Part shown: positions 53,533-62,911 of the stretch, one piece after another
Numbering within the stretch: the stretch's first letter is position 1
Layout of the letters: each line of letters opens with the position of its first letter
Assembly (NCBI RefSeq): GCF_025244865.1
Contig: NZ_CP104272.1
Coordinates: 124,001-188,000, forward strand
Direction of reading: 5' to 3'
From: Arthrobacter sp. zg-Y1110
GTDB taxonomy: Bacteria; Actinomycetota; Actinomycetes; Actinomycetales; Micrococcaceae
DNA: 64,000 nt
The notes under the pieces: generated by a model
What the model saw: only the letters and a program-made list of their open reading frames with translations
Told to the model about the DNA's origin: nothing
The model's database searches: none
Translations under genes and position numbers: made by a program

Positions 53533-54310
53533 AGCGCAGGACACGCTCCACGTCCGCGGCCTCCTGGCGGAAGCCGGCGTAGAGGAGTCCCCCGAGCTGG
53601 TTGAGCAGCTGCTCGCGCTGCGCATGCAGTCCCGCGTCCCCGCGCCGGAACCGGACGGAGAGCTGGCTGCCCTTTTTGCCGGCAACCCCGTGCCGCTTCG
53701 CCCCCGGGCTCGGCGCGGCCGCGGCATGATTCTCGGTGCAGCCCTGATCGGGGCCATGGCCGTCGGTGCAGGCGGCGTGGCGGCCAACCCTGACTTCCTG
53801 ATCCGAGCGGATCCGACTCCCGAGGTCACCTTCACCCCGGAAACGCCCACGCTGGAACGAGCCGAGCCCGCCGCCCCGGAGGCCGTCACGGATCCGCTGC
53901 CCCCTGCTGCCGTTCCGGCACCGGAGCCCGCGCCGATCGTGGAAGCCGTCCCGGTACCTGTGCCCGTCCCCGCTCCGGAGCCGGAACCGGCGCCGACCCC
54001 GGCTATCGTCCCCGCTCCGGGCGTGGAGCCGGGCAACCCGCCGCTTCCGGGCATTGGGGGCGGCAAAGCAATTGTTCCGGAGCCGCCTCGCGGCGACGAC
54101 CTTCACGGGAACCCCAATGCCGCAGGCCGGGGACAAGACTCCAAGCGAGCCGGAGCGGATCCCGCCGGTGACCGTGGTCACGCCAGGACTCGGGCCCGGG
54201 AAACGGCCGGGGCAATGGCGGGGCCAACTCCCACGGCAGCGGCCAGTCCGGCCGGGACCGCTAGGCGTTCAGCGCCGGCACGGTCACTGCGCGGTCAGCT
54301 GCCGTTTTGA
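53516..54310 (+). CDS. Sigma-partner membrane protein with Pro/Glu-rich tail (3' end probably frameshifted)
   Basis: Starts at ATG 53516 behind AAGGAGG, overlapping the sigma gene. About 65 cytoplasmic residues (LHVRGLLAEAGVEESPELVE) are followed by one membrane helix (MILGAALIGAMAVGAGGVAA) and an extracellular Pro/Glu/Val-rich tail. It lacks a zinc motif, so it is an atypical anti-sigma candidate. As written the frame stays open to TGA 54310, but from about 54095 the coding signal moves to the other two frames and reaches a natural stop at 54262-54264. The overlap with the convergent CoA-binding gene then disappears. See findings. Confidence 0.7.
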   Translation: MNEHPEAQDTLHVRGLLAEAGVEESPELVEQLLALRMQSRVPAPEPDGELAALFAGNPVPLRPRARRGRGMILGAALIGAMAVGAGGVAANPDFLIRADPTPEVTFTPETPTLERAEPAAPEAVTDPLPPAAVPAPEPAPIVEAVPVPVPVPAPEPEPAPTPAIVPAPGVEPGNPPLPGIGGGKAIVPEPPRGDDLHGNPNAAGRGQDSKRAGADPAGDRGHARTRARETAGAMAGPTPTAAASPAGTARRSAPARSLRGQLPF

Positions 54311-54793
54311 GGAGATCACGCCGGTATTAAAGCCGGCCAGGTTCAAGCCGCCGTGGAAGCGCGCATGCTCGATCTTTACGCAGCGGTCCATCACCACCTG
54401 TAAGCCGGATTGTTCGGCGTCCCGGGCCACCTCCTCGTGCCAGGATCCCAGTTGCAGCCACAGCGTTTTCGCGCCGGCCGTCCGGGCCTCGGCCAGCACT
54501 GAGGGCAGGTCCTCGTGGCGGCGGAACACGTCCACGATGTCCGGCGCCTCCGGGAGGTCCGCCAGCGAGGGAAACACCGGCCGGCCCAGGATCTCCTTCA
54601 CTGCCGGGTTCACGAAATAGACCCGGTACCGCGAGGAGGAGAGCAGATAGGTGGCAACGAAGTAGGACGCCCGGGAGGCCTTGGCCGACGCGCCGACAAT
54701 GGCGATGGATTCGGCCGAGCGCAGCAACGCCAGCCGTTCCGGCGCCGTTGGTCCAATCCAGGAACGAACCTGCGCAGCAGTGTCAGCGGACAT
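54284..54793 (-). CDS. CoA-binding protein (YccU-type)
   Basis: 169 residues from ATG 54793 behind AGGAGG. It has the single Rossmann CoA-binding domain: SIAIVGASAKASRASYFVAT, then VYFVNPAVKEILGRPVFPSL, PDIVDVFRRHEDLP, KTLWLQLGSWHEEVA and the end GLQVVMDRCVKIEHARFH. No catalytic residues, so presumably a binding or regulatory role. The ATG overlaps the end of metY by 11 bp, which makes it translationally coupled to this gene. A paralogue lies at 62468-62911. Confidence 0.9.
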   Translation of the reverse strand: MSADTAAQVRSWIGPTAPERLALLRSAESIAIVGASAKASRASYFVATYLLSSSRYRVYFVNPAVKEILGRPVFPSLADLPEAPDIVDVFRRHEDLPSVLAEARTAGAKTLWLQLGSWHEEVARDAEQSGLQVVMDRCVKIEHARFHGGLNLAGFNTGVISSKRQLTAQ

Positions 54794-56132
54794 GGGCGGC
54801 CTCCTCGAGGACGGGTACGGCGGCGGAAACTCTCTGGCTGCCCGCGTCCCCGCAGGCCACCGACAATGCCTGGTCCAGGTCCCAGAGAATGTCCTCCAGG
54901 TCCTCAAGGCCCACGGAAATCCGGATCAGGTCCTCGGGTACTCCTGCACTGCGAAGCTGCTCCGGCGAGAGCTGTTGGTGCGTGGTGGACCCGGGATGGA
55001 TCACCAACGTGCGGGAATCGCCCACGTTCGCCAGATGCGAGGCCAGCTGGAGCGCCTCAATGAACGCCTGCCCCGCGGCACGGCCGCCCCGGACGCCGAA
55101 GCTGAACACCGATCCGGGTCCCTTGGGCAGATACTTCCGGGCCCGCGCGTAATGCGGATGTGAGGGCAGCCCTGCGTAACTGACCCCGGACACCCGGGGA
55201 TCCGCCTCCAGCCATTCGGCCACCGCCTGGGCGTTGCGCAGGTGCTCATCCAGCCGCTGCGCCAGCGTCTCCACTCCCTGCAGGAGGGCAAAAGCCGAGG
55301 TGGCGCTGAGGGAGGGGCCGATGTCCCTCAGCTGTTCGGAGCGCAGTTTGGTCAGGAACCCGTATTCGCCGAAATTCCCCCACCAGGAAATGTTTCCGTA
55401 GCTGGGCACCGGCTCCGTCATGGCCGGAAATTTACCGTTGCCCCAGTTAAACCGGCCGCTCTCCACGACGACGCCGCCCAGGGTGGTGCCGTGTCCGCCC
55501 AGGAACTTGGTGGCGGAATGGATGACGATGTCCGCGCCGTGGGTGAAGGGCTGCACCAGATAGGGGGTGCTGAGAGTGGCGTCGAGGATCAGCGGCACCC
55601 CGGCGTCGTGCGCCACCCGGGCCAGGGCCTCGATGTCCGTTACTTCGCCGCTGGGATTGGCCACCACCTCGGCGTAGACGGCCTTGGTGTTTTCCTGTAC
55701 GGCCGCGGCATAGTCAGCCGGGTCGGTGCCGGCCACGAAAGTGGTGTCAATCCCGAACCGGCGCAGGGTCACGTCCAGCTGGGTGAAGGTGCCGCCGTAC
55801 AGCTGGGCCGACGCCACGATGTGGTCCCCGGCGGAGCAGAGCGCGGCGAAGGTGATGAATTCCGCGGACATGCCCGACGCCGTCGCCACCGCCCCGATCC
55901 CGCCCTCCAGCGATGCGATGCGCTCCTCGAAGGCAGCCACCGTGGGGTTGCCGATCCGCGAGTAGATGCTGCCGTACTTCTGCAGCGAGAACAGATTGGC
56001 GGCGTCGTCCGTGTCCTTGAAGACAAACGAGGTCGACTGGTAGATGGGAACGGCGCGCGCACCGTGCAGGGCATCGGGGGTCCCGCCGGCGTGCAGGGCG
56101 CGCGTGCGGAATCCGAATTGGTGTTCACTCAT
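54783..56132 (-). CDS. metY: O-acetylhomoserine sulfhydrylase
   Basis: 449 residues from ATG 56132 (AAGGAG 10 bp upstream). PLP enzyme joining O-acetylhomoserine and sulfide to homocysteine plus acetate. N-terminal GFRTRALHAGG, YGSIYSRIGNPTVAAFEERIA, ASGMSAEFITF, DATLSTPYL and the PLP Lys in VIHSATKFLGGHGTTLGG are present. It leads a two-gene unit with the CoA-binding protein. The 148 bp upstream to the divergent gene contain GC-rich inverted repeats (GCCGGC copies) but no riboswitch I can identify. Confidence 0.95.
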   Translation of the reverse strand: MSEHQFGFRTRALHAGGTPDALHGARAVPIYQSTSFVFKDTDDAANLFSLQKYGSIYSRIGNPTVAAFEERIASLEGGIGAVATASGMSAEFITFAALCSAGDHIVASAQLYGGTFTQLDVTLRRFGIDTTFVAGTDPADYAAAVQENTKAVYAEVVANPSGEVTDIEALARVAHDAGVPLILDATLSTPYLVQPFTHGADIVIHSATKFLGGHGTTLGGVVVESGRFNWGNGKFPAMTEPVPSYGNISWWGNFGEYGFLTKLRSEQLRDIGPSLSATSAFALLQGVETLAQRLDEHLRNAQAVAEWLEADPRVSGVSYAGLPSHPHYARARKYLPKGPGSVFSFGVRGGRAAGQAFIEALQLASHLANVGDSRTLVIHPGSTTHQQLSPEQLRSAGVPEDLIRISVGLEDLEDILWDLDQALSVACGDAGSQRVSAAVPVLEEAAHVR

Positions 56133-56280
56133 AAGCTGAGTGCTCCTTCCTTGGGAGTGGAGAGGGCTGGAAACGGGGGAACCGTTGAAAACTTGGTGAG
56201 TGCAGGCAAACAATGGGGAGCAGGCGGGTGCCGGCTGGGCGCACGGATCTGCCGGCGGACCGAAGCGAGGGTGGCGGGCG

Positions 56281-56541
56281 ATGGACGAGTACGTAATCGT
56301 GATTGAAACCGGCTACCGGCGTGCCGCTGCCACCCACACGATCGCTTTCACTAAGGCGATGTCCCAGGCCGAGGCCACCCAGCTGCTGCTGGAACTGATG
56401 GACGGCGGACACGAGGACCTGCTGGTTCCCCGCCCCGGGACCATGGTCCTGGAAGTCTCGCCCACGGAATTCCTGCGGGTCCAGGAGGAAATGGGCGGTT
56501 CCGTGGTGATGGACCGGATCACGCTGACCAGGAAGCATTAG
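56281..56541 (+). CDS. Small protein of unknown function between metY and acs
   Basis: 86 residues, ATG 56281 (GAGGGTGG upstream). It reads as a compact alpha/beta domain (EYVIVIETGYRRAAATHTIA, then MSQAEATQLLLELMDGG, then TMVLEVSPTEFLRVQEEM). No cysteines, no membrane helix. It is divergent from metY, and its last four bases overlap the convergent end of acs. Its codon use is typical of the genome, so it is probably real. The family is not recognised. Confidence 0.7.
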   Translation: MDEYVIVIETGYRRAAATHTIAFTKAMSQAEATQLLLELMDGGHEDLLVPRPGTMVLEVSPTEFLRVQEEMGGSVVMDRITLTRKH

Positions 56542-58511
56542 GCCGTCCCTTCGCGCCGAGCCGCACAAATTGCCCTGATCGGCGCGATGCACGGCTCGTT
56601 CTGGAGGCTGCTGGTGTCGCCCAGCGGTGCGCCCTCAAACAGCTCGGCCAGCAGGCGGCGCAGGATCTTTCCGGAGCGCGTCTTGGGCACATCGGGAACC
56701 ACAACGACGGCGGCGGGCCGGGCTATCGGTCCGATCTCCCCGGTCACGTGTGCCCGCAGCACGGCGCCGGCGCGTGCGGCCTCCGCTGTCTCCGTGAGCA
56801 CCACGAAGGCAACGACTGCGTGCCCGGTGCGGGAATCGGTAACCGGGCAGACGCCGGCTTCGACCACCCAGGGGTGGGACACCAGGGCAGATTCGATTTC
56901 GATGGTGGAGAGCCGGTGCCCGGAAACATTCAGCACGTCGTCCACCCGCCCCAGGATCCAGGTGTCGCCGTCGGGGTCGGAGCGGGCGCCGTCGCCCGCC
57001 AGGAACCATCCCTGCCGTGCGTACTGCCGCCAGTAGGAATCGAGATAGCGCTGCGGGTCTCCCCATACCGTGCGGGCCATGCCGGGGCCGGGCCGGTCCA
57101 CGACAATGAGGCCCTGGGTATTCGGCGGGACCGGGGACCCGTCGCCGTCCACTACCCGGGTGCCGACTCCGGGCATGGGGCGCGAGGCGCAGCCGGGTTT
57201 AAACGTGCGGTCGGTGGGCCGCGGGGTGAGGATGGCGGCACCCGTTTCGGACTGCCACCAGGTATCCAGCATCGGAACCTCGCTCCGGCCGAACTGCTCC
57301 CGGAACCAGCGCCAGGCCTCCGGGTTCACCGCTTCGCCGACGGTGCCGAGCAGGCGGATCGAGGAGAGGTCATAGCGCGGCGGGACGCCGTCGGGAAACC
57401 ACCCCATCAGGGAACGCACCAGGGTGGGGGCCGTGTAGTAGCTGGTGACCCCGTAGCGTTCGATGATTTCAAGGTGCCGGCCCGGGTGCGGGGTGTCCGG
57501 GGTGCCTTCGAAGATCACCTGGGTGGCGCCGTTGGCGAGGGGTCCGTAGATCTCATAGGTGTGCGCCGTGACCCACGCCAGGTCCGCGGTGCACCAGTGC
57601 ACGTCGGCTGACCGCTGGGCGGGGTCCGGATGGCTGAAGAGGTAGTCGTAGCTCTGTGCTGCCTGGGTCAGGTAGCCGCCGGTGGTGTGGACCAGGCCCT
57701 TCGGCCGGCCGGTGGTGCCGGAGGTGTACATGATGAACAGCGGCGACTCGGCGTCGAACGTGCCGGCTTCATGGACGTCCGACGCCGTGTCCACGCTCTC
57801 GTGCCACCACACATCGCGGCCGTGCACCCAGCGAACCGGAGATCCGGTCCGCCGGATCACCAGGACGTGCTCAACGGAGTCGGCATCGGCGACGGCTGCA
57901 TCCGCATTGTCCTTCACTGGTACGGCTCTGCCTCGTCGGTACTGGCCGTCCGTGGTGACCAGCAGTTTCGCACCGGTGTCCCGGACGCGGAACTTCAGCG
58001 CCTCGGCGGAGAACCCGCCGAACACCAGCGAGTGTACTGCCCCGATCCGTGCGCAGGCCAGGGTGATGACAATGGTCTCGACGAGGACGGGCAGATAGAT
58101 CACCACCCGGTCACCGGCGCCTACGCCCAGGGCCTGCAGGGCGTTGGCGGCGCGGCAGACCTGCTGCAGCAGTTCGGCGTAGGTGACGGAGCGGCGGTCT
58201 CCGGGTTCGCCCTCGAAGTGGAGGGCAACCCGGCTGCCGTGCCCGGCTGCCACGTGCCGGTCCACGCAGTTCACGGCGGCATTCAGGCGGCCCCCGGCAA
58301 ACCACTCGATACTCGGAACGGTGTACTCCGCCTCTGCTTCCGGGACCTCTGTGCCGCTGAGACGCTGCGGCCTTTGGAAGGAATGGGCGGTATGCCAGGG
58401 CTCGTCCCACTGCAGGCGGCGGGCCGCAGACTCCCAGAATGCAATACGTTCGGTTTCGGTGACAGGGTCCGGGGAGGTCCCAGCGGCGGCCAGTACGGAG
58501 ATCAGGCCCAT
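56538..58511 (-). CDS. acs: Acetyl-CoA synthetase (AMP-forming), fourth gene of the SAM-riboswitch operon
   Basis: 657 residues from ATG 58511; the open frame continues far upstream, but that part is antiparallel-frame noise over the permease gene. It activates acetate to acetyl-CoA with ATP. Acs motifs: FIMYTSGTTGRPKGLVHTTG, WCTADLAWVTAHTYEIYGPL, WWQSETGA, the YLDSYW region and the acetylatable Lys in KTRSGKILRRLL. The ATG overlaps the ssuC stop by 10 bp. Being in an ssu operon is unusual; recycling acetate from MetY is a plausible role. Confidence 0.92.
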   Translation of the reverse strand: MGLISVLAAAGTSPDPVTETERIAFWESAARRLQWDEPWHTAHSFQRPQRLSGTEVPEAEAEYTVPSIEWFAGGRLNAAVNCVDRHVAAGHGSRVALHFEGEPGDRRSVTYAELLQQVCRAANALQALGVGAGDRVVIYLPVLVETIVITLACARIGAVHSLVFGGFSAEALKFRVRDTGAKLLVTTDGQYRRGRAVPVKDNADAAVADADSVEHVLVIRRTGSPVRWVHGRDVWWHESVDTASDVHEAGTFDAESPLFIMYTSGTTGRPKGLVHTTGGYLTQAAQSYDYLFSHPDPAQRSADVHWCTADLAWVTAHTYEIYGPLANGATQVIFEGTPDTPHPGRHLEIIERYGVTSYYTAPTLVRSLMGWFPDGVPPRYDLSSIRLLGTVGEAVNPEAWRWFREQFGRSEVPMLDTWWQSETGAAILTPRPTDRTFKPGCASRPMPGVGTRVVDGDGSPVPPNTQGLIVVDRPGPGMARTVWGDPQRYLDSYWRQYARQGWFLAGDGARSDPDGDTWILGRVDDVLNVSGHRLSTIEIESALVSHPWVVEAGVCPVTDSRTGHAVVAFVVLTETAEAARAGAVLRAHVTGEIGPIARPAAVVVVPDVPKTRSGKILRRLLAELFEGAPLGDTSSLQNEPCIAPIRAICAARREGTA

Positions 58512-59353
58512 TTCCGTACCGCCTTCCTCTCCGCGATTCCCAGCAGGGCATCGGTGGCTTTGCCGATGACGGCCAGTGTGATGATGGCCAGGAACATGCG
58601 GTCGGTCCGGCCGTTGTTCTGCGAGTCCATCAGCAGGAAGCCGAGCCCCATTGAGGACGCAATCAGTTCCGCCGCAACGAGGAACAGCCAGGACTGGGCG
58701 AGTGCGAGCCGCAGGCCGGAGAAAACGGCCGGTACCACGGCCGGCAACTGCACGGTGGTCAGCAGCTTCACGCCGCGGAGCCCGAAGGCGCGGGCTGCCT
58801 CCACCAGGTTCCGGTCCACGTGGCGCAGGGCCAGCGCAACGGTGGTGAAGACCGGAAAGAACGCGCCGATGGTGATCAGCGTGATCTTGGAATCCTCGCC
58901 GATTTTCATCCAGAGGATCAGCAGCGGTACCCATGCCAGGGAGGGAACCGCCCGGAGGGCTCCGATGACCGGGCCCAGCAGGGCATCGGCCAGCCGGGAC
59001 AGGCCCAGCAGGGCGCCAAGGACCAGTCCCAGGGCGGAACCGATGGCAAAGCCGGTCAGCACCCGCTGGGTGGAGATGGCGATGTGGCCACCCAGTTGGC
59101 CGCGCTGCACCAGGTCCGCGGCCGCGGAATAGACCGCCGCGGGGGAGGGAAGCTGCACGGCGCTGAAGACCCCGGTGGTTGAGGTGAGATGCCAGGCCGC
59201 GAGCAGCAGCACCGGGACGAACAGGCCCAGTCCGAGCCGGGGAAGCCGTCGGTCCGGCCCAGTGGCCTTTGAAGCTGCCGGTGTTCGAAGGGAGGCTTTG
59301 CGGGTGTGGGTGCGGGCTGGGGCCGGAGCCGTGGACGTGGCCGGGGTGCTCAT
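58502..59353 (-). CDS. ssuC: Aliphatic sulfonate-type ABC transporter permease
   Basis: 283 residues. A Pro/Ser/Thr-rich N-terminus precedes about six membrane helices (LGLFVPVLLLAAWHLTS and so on). The EAA loop for ATPase contact is HVDRNLVEAARAFGLRG. It forms the channel for sulfonates with SsuB and SsuA. Its ATG overlaps the ssuA stop (ATGA) and its end overlaps acs, so the three are coupled. Confidence 0.9.
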   Translation of the reverse strand: MSTPATSTAPAPARTHTRKASLRTPAASKATGPDRRLPRLGLGLFVPVLLLAAWHLTSTTGVFSAVQLPSPAAVYSAAADLVQRGQLGGHIAISTQRVLTGFAIGSALGLVLGALLGLSRLADALLGPVIGALRAVPSLAWVPLLILWMKIGEDSKITLITIGAFFPVFTTVALALRHVDRNLVEAARAFGLRGVKLLTTVQLPAVVPAVFSGLRLALAQSWLFLVAAELIASSMGLGFLLMDSQNNGRTDRMFLAIITLAVIGKATDALLGIAERKAVRKWA

Positions 59354-60426
59354 GAGGAGGCTCCCAGTGAATCCGGATCTGCGTTCCGCACATAGGAGTC
59401 ATCGAGGAGACTGGCCAGGGCGTCGTCGACCTGCTCCTGGCTGGCCACGTCACCGGTCTCCACCAACGTGGGGCCGATCTTCGCCAGGACGCTGCGCTGG
59501 GCTTCCCCGGGTGCGGGATCTACGTCGAGGTTGCTGCGCTCGCCGATCACCGTTTGGGCGACGGCGGGGTCCAGCCCGGCCACGTCGGCCAGGATCTGCG
59601 CGGTTTCATCGGGATTTGCTGCCGCCCAGGCACGGGCCTTTTCGTACGCGTTGACCACGGCCTGCGCCTGCTCGGGGTCTTCCGACAGGAAGGACTCGTT
59701 CGCTGCGAGGAGCCCGTAGGTATTGAAGTCCAGGTTGCGGTAGGCCAGGCGGGAACCGTTCTGCTCGGCTCCGGCCATGATCGGATCCAGTCCGGCCCAG
59801 GCATCCACTGACCCGTTCTCCAGTGCAGCGCGGCCGTCGGCATGCTGCAACTGCTCCACGGTGATGTCGGAGAGGCTCAGCCCTGCCTCGTCCAGCGCCT
59901 GGACCAGGAAGAAGTAGGGGTCGGTGCCCTTGGTTGCGGCCACGGATTTGCCTGCCAGATCGGCTACCGAGCTGATGTCGGAATCGGGACCGACCACCAG
60001 GGCCGACCATTCGGGCTGGGAGAAGACGTCAATCACCTTGATCGGGGAGCCGTTGGCCCGGTTGAGCAAGGCGGCCGAACCAGCGGTGGAGCCGACGTCG
60101 ATCGCACCCGAACGCAGGTTCTCGTTGGCCTTGTTGGAGCCGGCGGACTGGACCCATTCCACCGCGACCCCGTCATCGGCCAAAGCGTCCTCCAGCCAGC
60201 CCTGGTCCTTGATGATCAGGCTCAGCGGGTTATACGTGGCGAAGTCGAGCGTGAGCGTCCCGCCGTCGGCCTCCTCTACGGCGGAGGCGCCGGTGGTGTC
60301 TTCCCCGGCAACGCATCCGGTGAGGGCGAGCGCGGCGGCCGCCGCGGCGGCGGCGAGCATGCGGGGCGTCCGGCGGGGGAGGCGGGACGGACGGGACGGA
60401 CGGGACAGGTGGGAACGGCTGTTCAT
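59350..60426 (-). CDS. ssuA: Sulfonate-type ABC substrate-binding lipoprotein
   Basis: 358 residues. A twin basic N-terminus (with imperfect RPSRPSRLPRR repeats) is followed by a lipobox ending LALTGCVAGED, so Cys38 is probably lipidated. The binding domain has LTLDFATYNPLSLIIKDQGW, then SVAATKGTDPYFFLVQALDE and GSVDAWAGLDPIMA, as in SsuA/TauA/NrtA proteins. The ligand is a sulfonate or similar anion. AAGGA precedes the ATG. It is 129 bp after ssuB. Confidence 0.9.
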   Translation of the reverse strand: MNSRSHLSRPSRPSRLPRRTPRMLAAAAAAAALALTGCVAGEDTTGASAVEEADGGTLTLDFATYNPLSLIIKDQGWLEDALADDGVAVEWVQSAGSNKANENLRSGAIDVGSTAGSAALLNRANGSPIKVIDVFSQPEWSALVVGPDSDISSVADLAGKSVAATKGTDPYFFLVQALDEAGLSLSDITVEQLQHADGRAALENGSVDAWAGLDPIMAGAEQNGSRLAYRNLDFNTYGLLAANESFLSEDPEQAQAVVNAYEKARAWAAANPDETAQILADVAGLDPAVAQTVIGERSNLDVDPAPGEAQRSVLAKIGPTLVETGDVASQEQVDDALASLLDDSYVRNADPDSLGASS

Positions 60427-60555
60427 GATGGTTCCTTACGGGAGGAGGGTGCGCAAAAGCGCAGTTAGGGTGTGCGTGTGGAGAGGGCAGCGGTGTGTCT
60501 GCCCTGACGGGGCGGGGCGGTGCCCGTTGCGAAGGGCCTGGGAGGCGTGGGAGGG

Positions 60556-61389
<834 letters not shown>

Positions 61390-61396
61390 AGGAACG

Positions 61397-61558
61397 CTCC
61401 ATCGAACCTGGCAGTAGCACCCTACGGAAGGTGTCCTGAGCCGGGATAACGGCTTCCTGCGACACCAGCCTCGTTATTGCCGCCTCTCAAGGAGGAAATG
61501 CGGCAACCAGGGTTGCTGCGGCTTCATCGATCCAGGTCTCTCAGCCGCTCGGGATGGT
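61397..61558 (-). promoter_or_regulatory. SAM-I (S-box) riboswitch upstream of ssuB
   Basis: Read on the minus strand, the core matches the SAM-I consensus: CGGCTGAGAGACCTGGATCG, then ATGAAGCCGCAGCAACC, a TTGCCGC/GCGGCAA P3 stem (61504-61478), a GGTGTC/GACACC P4 stem (61466-61430), and AGGGTGCTACTGCC (61422-61409). CCATC (61557-61553) and GATGG (61403-61399) form P1. The GGAG ribosome binding site shares bases with the 3' P1 strand, so SAM binding should hide it and repress translation. Confidence 0.92.
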
Positions 61559-61795
61559 CAAGGACTACTAAACGCCGGATCCGCGGATCCGACAAGCCCG
61601 GGCAGGTGCGCCCGTTCACATAAGGAAATGTTCGGCGCCGTCGCCGGTCTTGCCTTCTGCGGCACTTCCGTGCACCTGCCGCCTGCGGGCATTGACCTCG
61701 CGCGCCGTCGGCTCCTAATTTTGGAACACGGTGCATTAAGGCGGGCCCGTCGGCTCTCCAGCATCTTCCTACCCCCAACCAGCAGGGAGCCGGCC

Positions 61796-62413
61796 ATGGA
61801 ATCAGCTTCGGGTGCCTCCGGAATCGTGATGTCCGCCGATGGAACACCCATTGCGTGGTCCCGGCAGGGCAGCGGCCCGCCGCTGGCGATTGTGGGACCC
61901 CTGCTGGCGCACCGCAGCAGCCCCGCGACGGTGGTCCTGGCGGACGCCCTCTCGAAAAACCACACGGTCTACACCTATGACCGCCGGGGTATCGGGGAAA
62001 GCGGCATGGGCGAGGAATACACCGCGGAGTCGGACGTTGATGACCTGCTGGCTGTCCTCCAAGTGGCGGGAGGAACAACCGACCTTTACGGGTTTGATGA
62101 AGGGGCATTCCTGGCCCTGAGGGCCGCCGAGGAATCCACGGTGGTCAGCCGGGTGGTGGCCCTGGAACCCACCCTGTCCCTCGCTGACGGGGAGGACGAA
62201 CTGATGGTCCTGCAGACCGAGATCGAGGGCCTCGCCGGCGTCCGCATCCCCGTTCTCGTGATGGCCGGCAGCGGCAGCGGCGACGATACCCAGGACCTGG
62301 CACGCCAGACCGCCGAGGCCTTGGACTCGGGGGAGTTCCTGCTGCTGGAGTCGGATACCGGCGGTGTCCCCGACGCGGCCCTGACCGATGCCATCGAGTC
62401 TTTCCTGAGCTAG
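61796..62413 (+). CDS. Degenerate alpha/beta-hydrolase homologue
   Basis: 205 residues from ATG 61796 (GGGAG 7 bp upstream). The fold is recognised from TPIAWSRQGSGPPLAIVGPL, TYDRRGIGESGMGEEY and VVALEPTLSL. The nucleophile elbow is LYGFDEGAFLAL, with Asp instead of Ser. The usual C-terminal His motif (GGH) reads TGGVPDAALTD, with no His. It is shorter than typical homologues by about 40 residues, the lid being reduced. Hydrolase activity is doubtful. It faces away from the riboswitch operon. Confidence 0.8.
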   Translation: MESASGASGIVMSADGTPIAWSRQGSGPPLAIVGPLLAHRSSPATVVLADALSKNHTVYTYDRRGIGESGMGEEYTAESDVDDLLAVLQVAGGTTDLYGFDEGAFLALRAAEESTVVSRVVALEPTLSLADGEDELMVLQTEIEGLAGVRIPVLVMAGSGSGDDTQDLARQTAEALDSGEFLLLESDTGGVPDAALTDAIESFLS

Positions 62414-62467
62414 GCGGCCCCGGGCGTAAGCTGAAGCCCAATCTTCGGGCTCGGCAAAGGACGGCAG

Positions 62468-62911
62468 ATGTTCCAGTTCAACGGTGACAGCAGCGCACAC
62501 GTCAACGACCCTGCGGTAATCGAGCGGTTGCTCCGGAACAAGCCGGCCCGGTGGGCGATCGTGGGGTTGTCCAATAACCCGCTCCGCCCCGCCGTCGGCG
62601 TCTCACGCTTTGTCCAGGACCATCTGGGCATGGAGATCATTCCCGTGAGCCTGAAGGGCGATGACGTGCACGGCAACAAGGGTTACCGCCGGCTCAGCGA
62701 AATCCCGGGAAGCATCGACGTGGTCGATTGTTTCGTGAATTCCGCCCGCGTGGGCGACATCGTGGACCAGGCCATCGAAGTCGGCGCCAAGGCTGTCTGG
62801 ATGCAGCTCGGCGTGGTGGACGAAGCGGCAGCCGCGCGTGCAGCAGCGGCAGGGCTCGACGTCGTTATGGACGCCTGCCCGGTGATCGAAGCACCGCGCT
62901 TCGGGCTCTAG
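62468..62911 (+). CDS. CoA-binding protein (YccU-type), second copy
   Basis: 147 residues, ATG behind AAAGGACGGC. The one-domain CoA-binding fold: WAIVGLSNNPLRPAVGVSRF, IIPVSLKGDDVHGNKGYRRL, IDVVDCFVNSARVGDI, AVWMQLGVVDEAAAARA and LDVVMDACPVIEAPRFGL. It is closely related to the protein at 54284-54793, but with GLDVVMD in place of the MDRC-type end. Its stop overlaps the convergent DUF1206 gene by 4 bp. No catalytic residues are seen. Confidence 0.9.
   Translation: MFQFNGDSSAHVNDPAVIERLLRNKPARWAIVGLSNNPLRPAVGVSRFVQDHLGMEIIPVSLKGDDVHGNKGYRRLSEIPGSIDVVDCFVNSARVGDIVDQAIEVGAKAVWMQLGVVDEAAAARAAAAGLDVVMDACPVIEAPRFGL

Noticed and set aside
56133..56280. Possible riboswitch in front of metY
   Set aside because: GC-rich inverted repeats (GCCGGC) are present, but the SAM-I, SAM-IV and SAH landmarks that I know are not matched. 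I leave it as an unassigned leader.
58512..59453. Upstream extension of the acs frame
   Set aside because: It runs over the permease gene in a shadow frame, has a Pro/Arg-rich non-protein composition, and acs motifs start only after ATG 58511.
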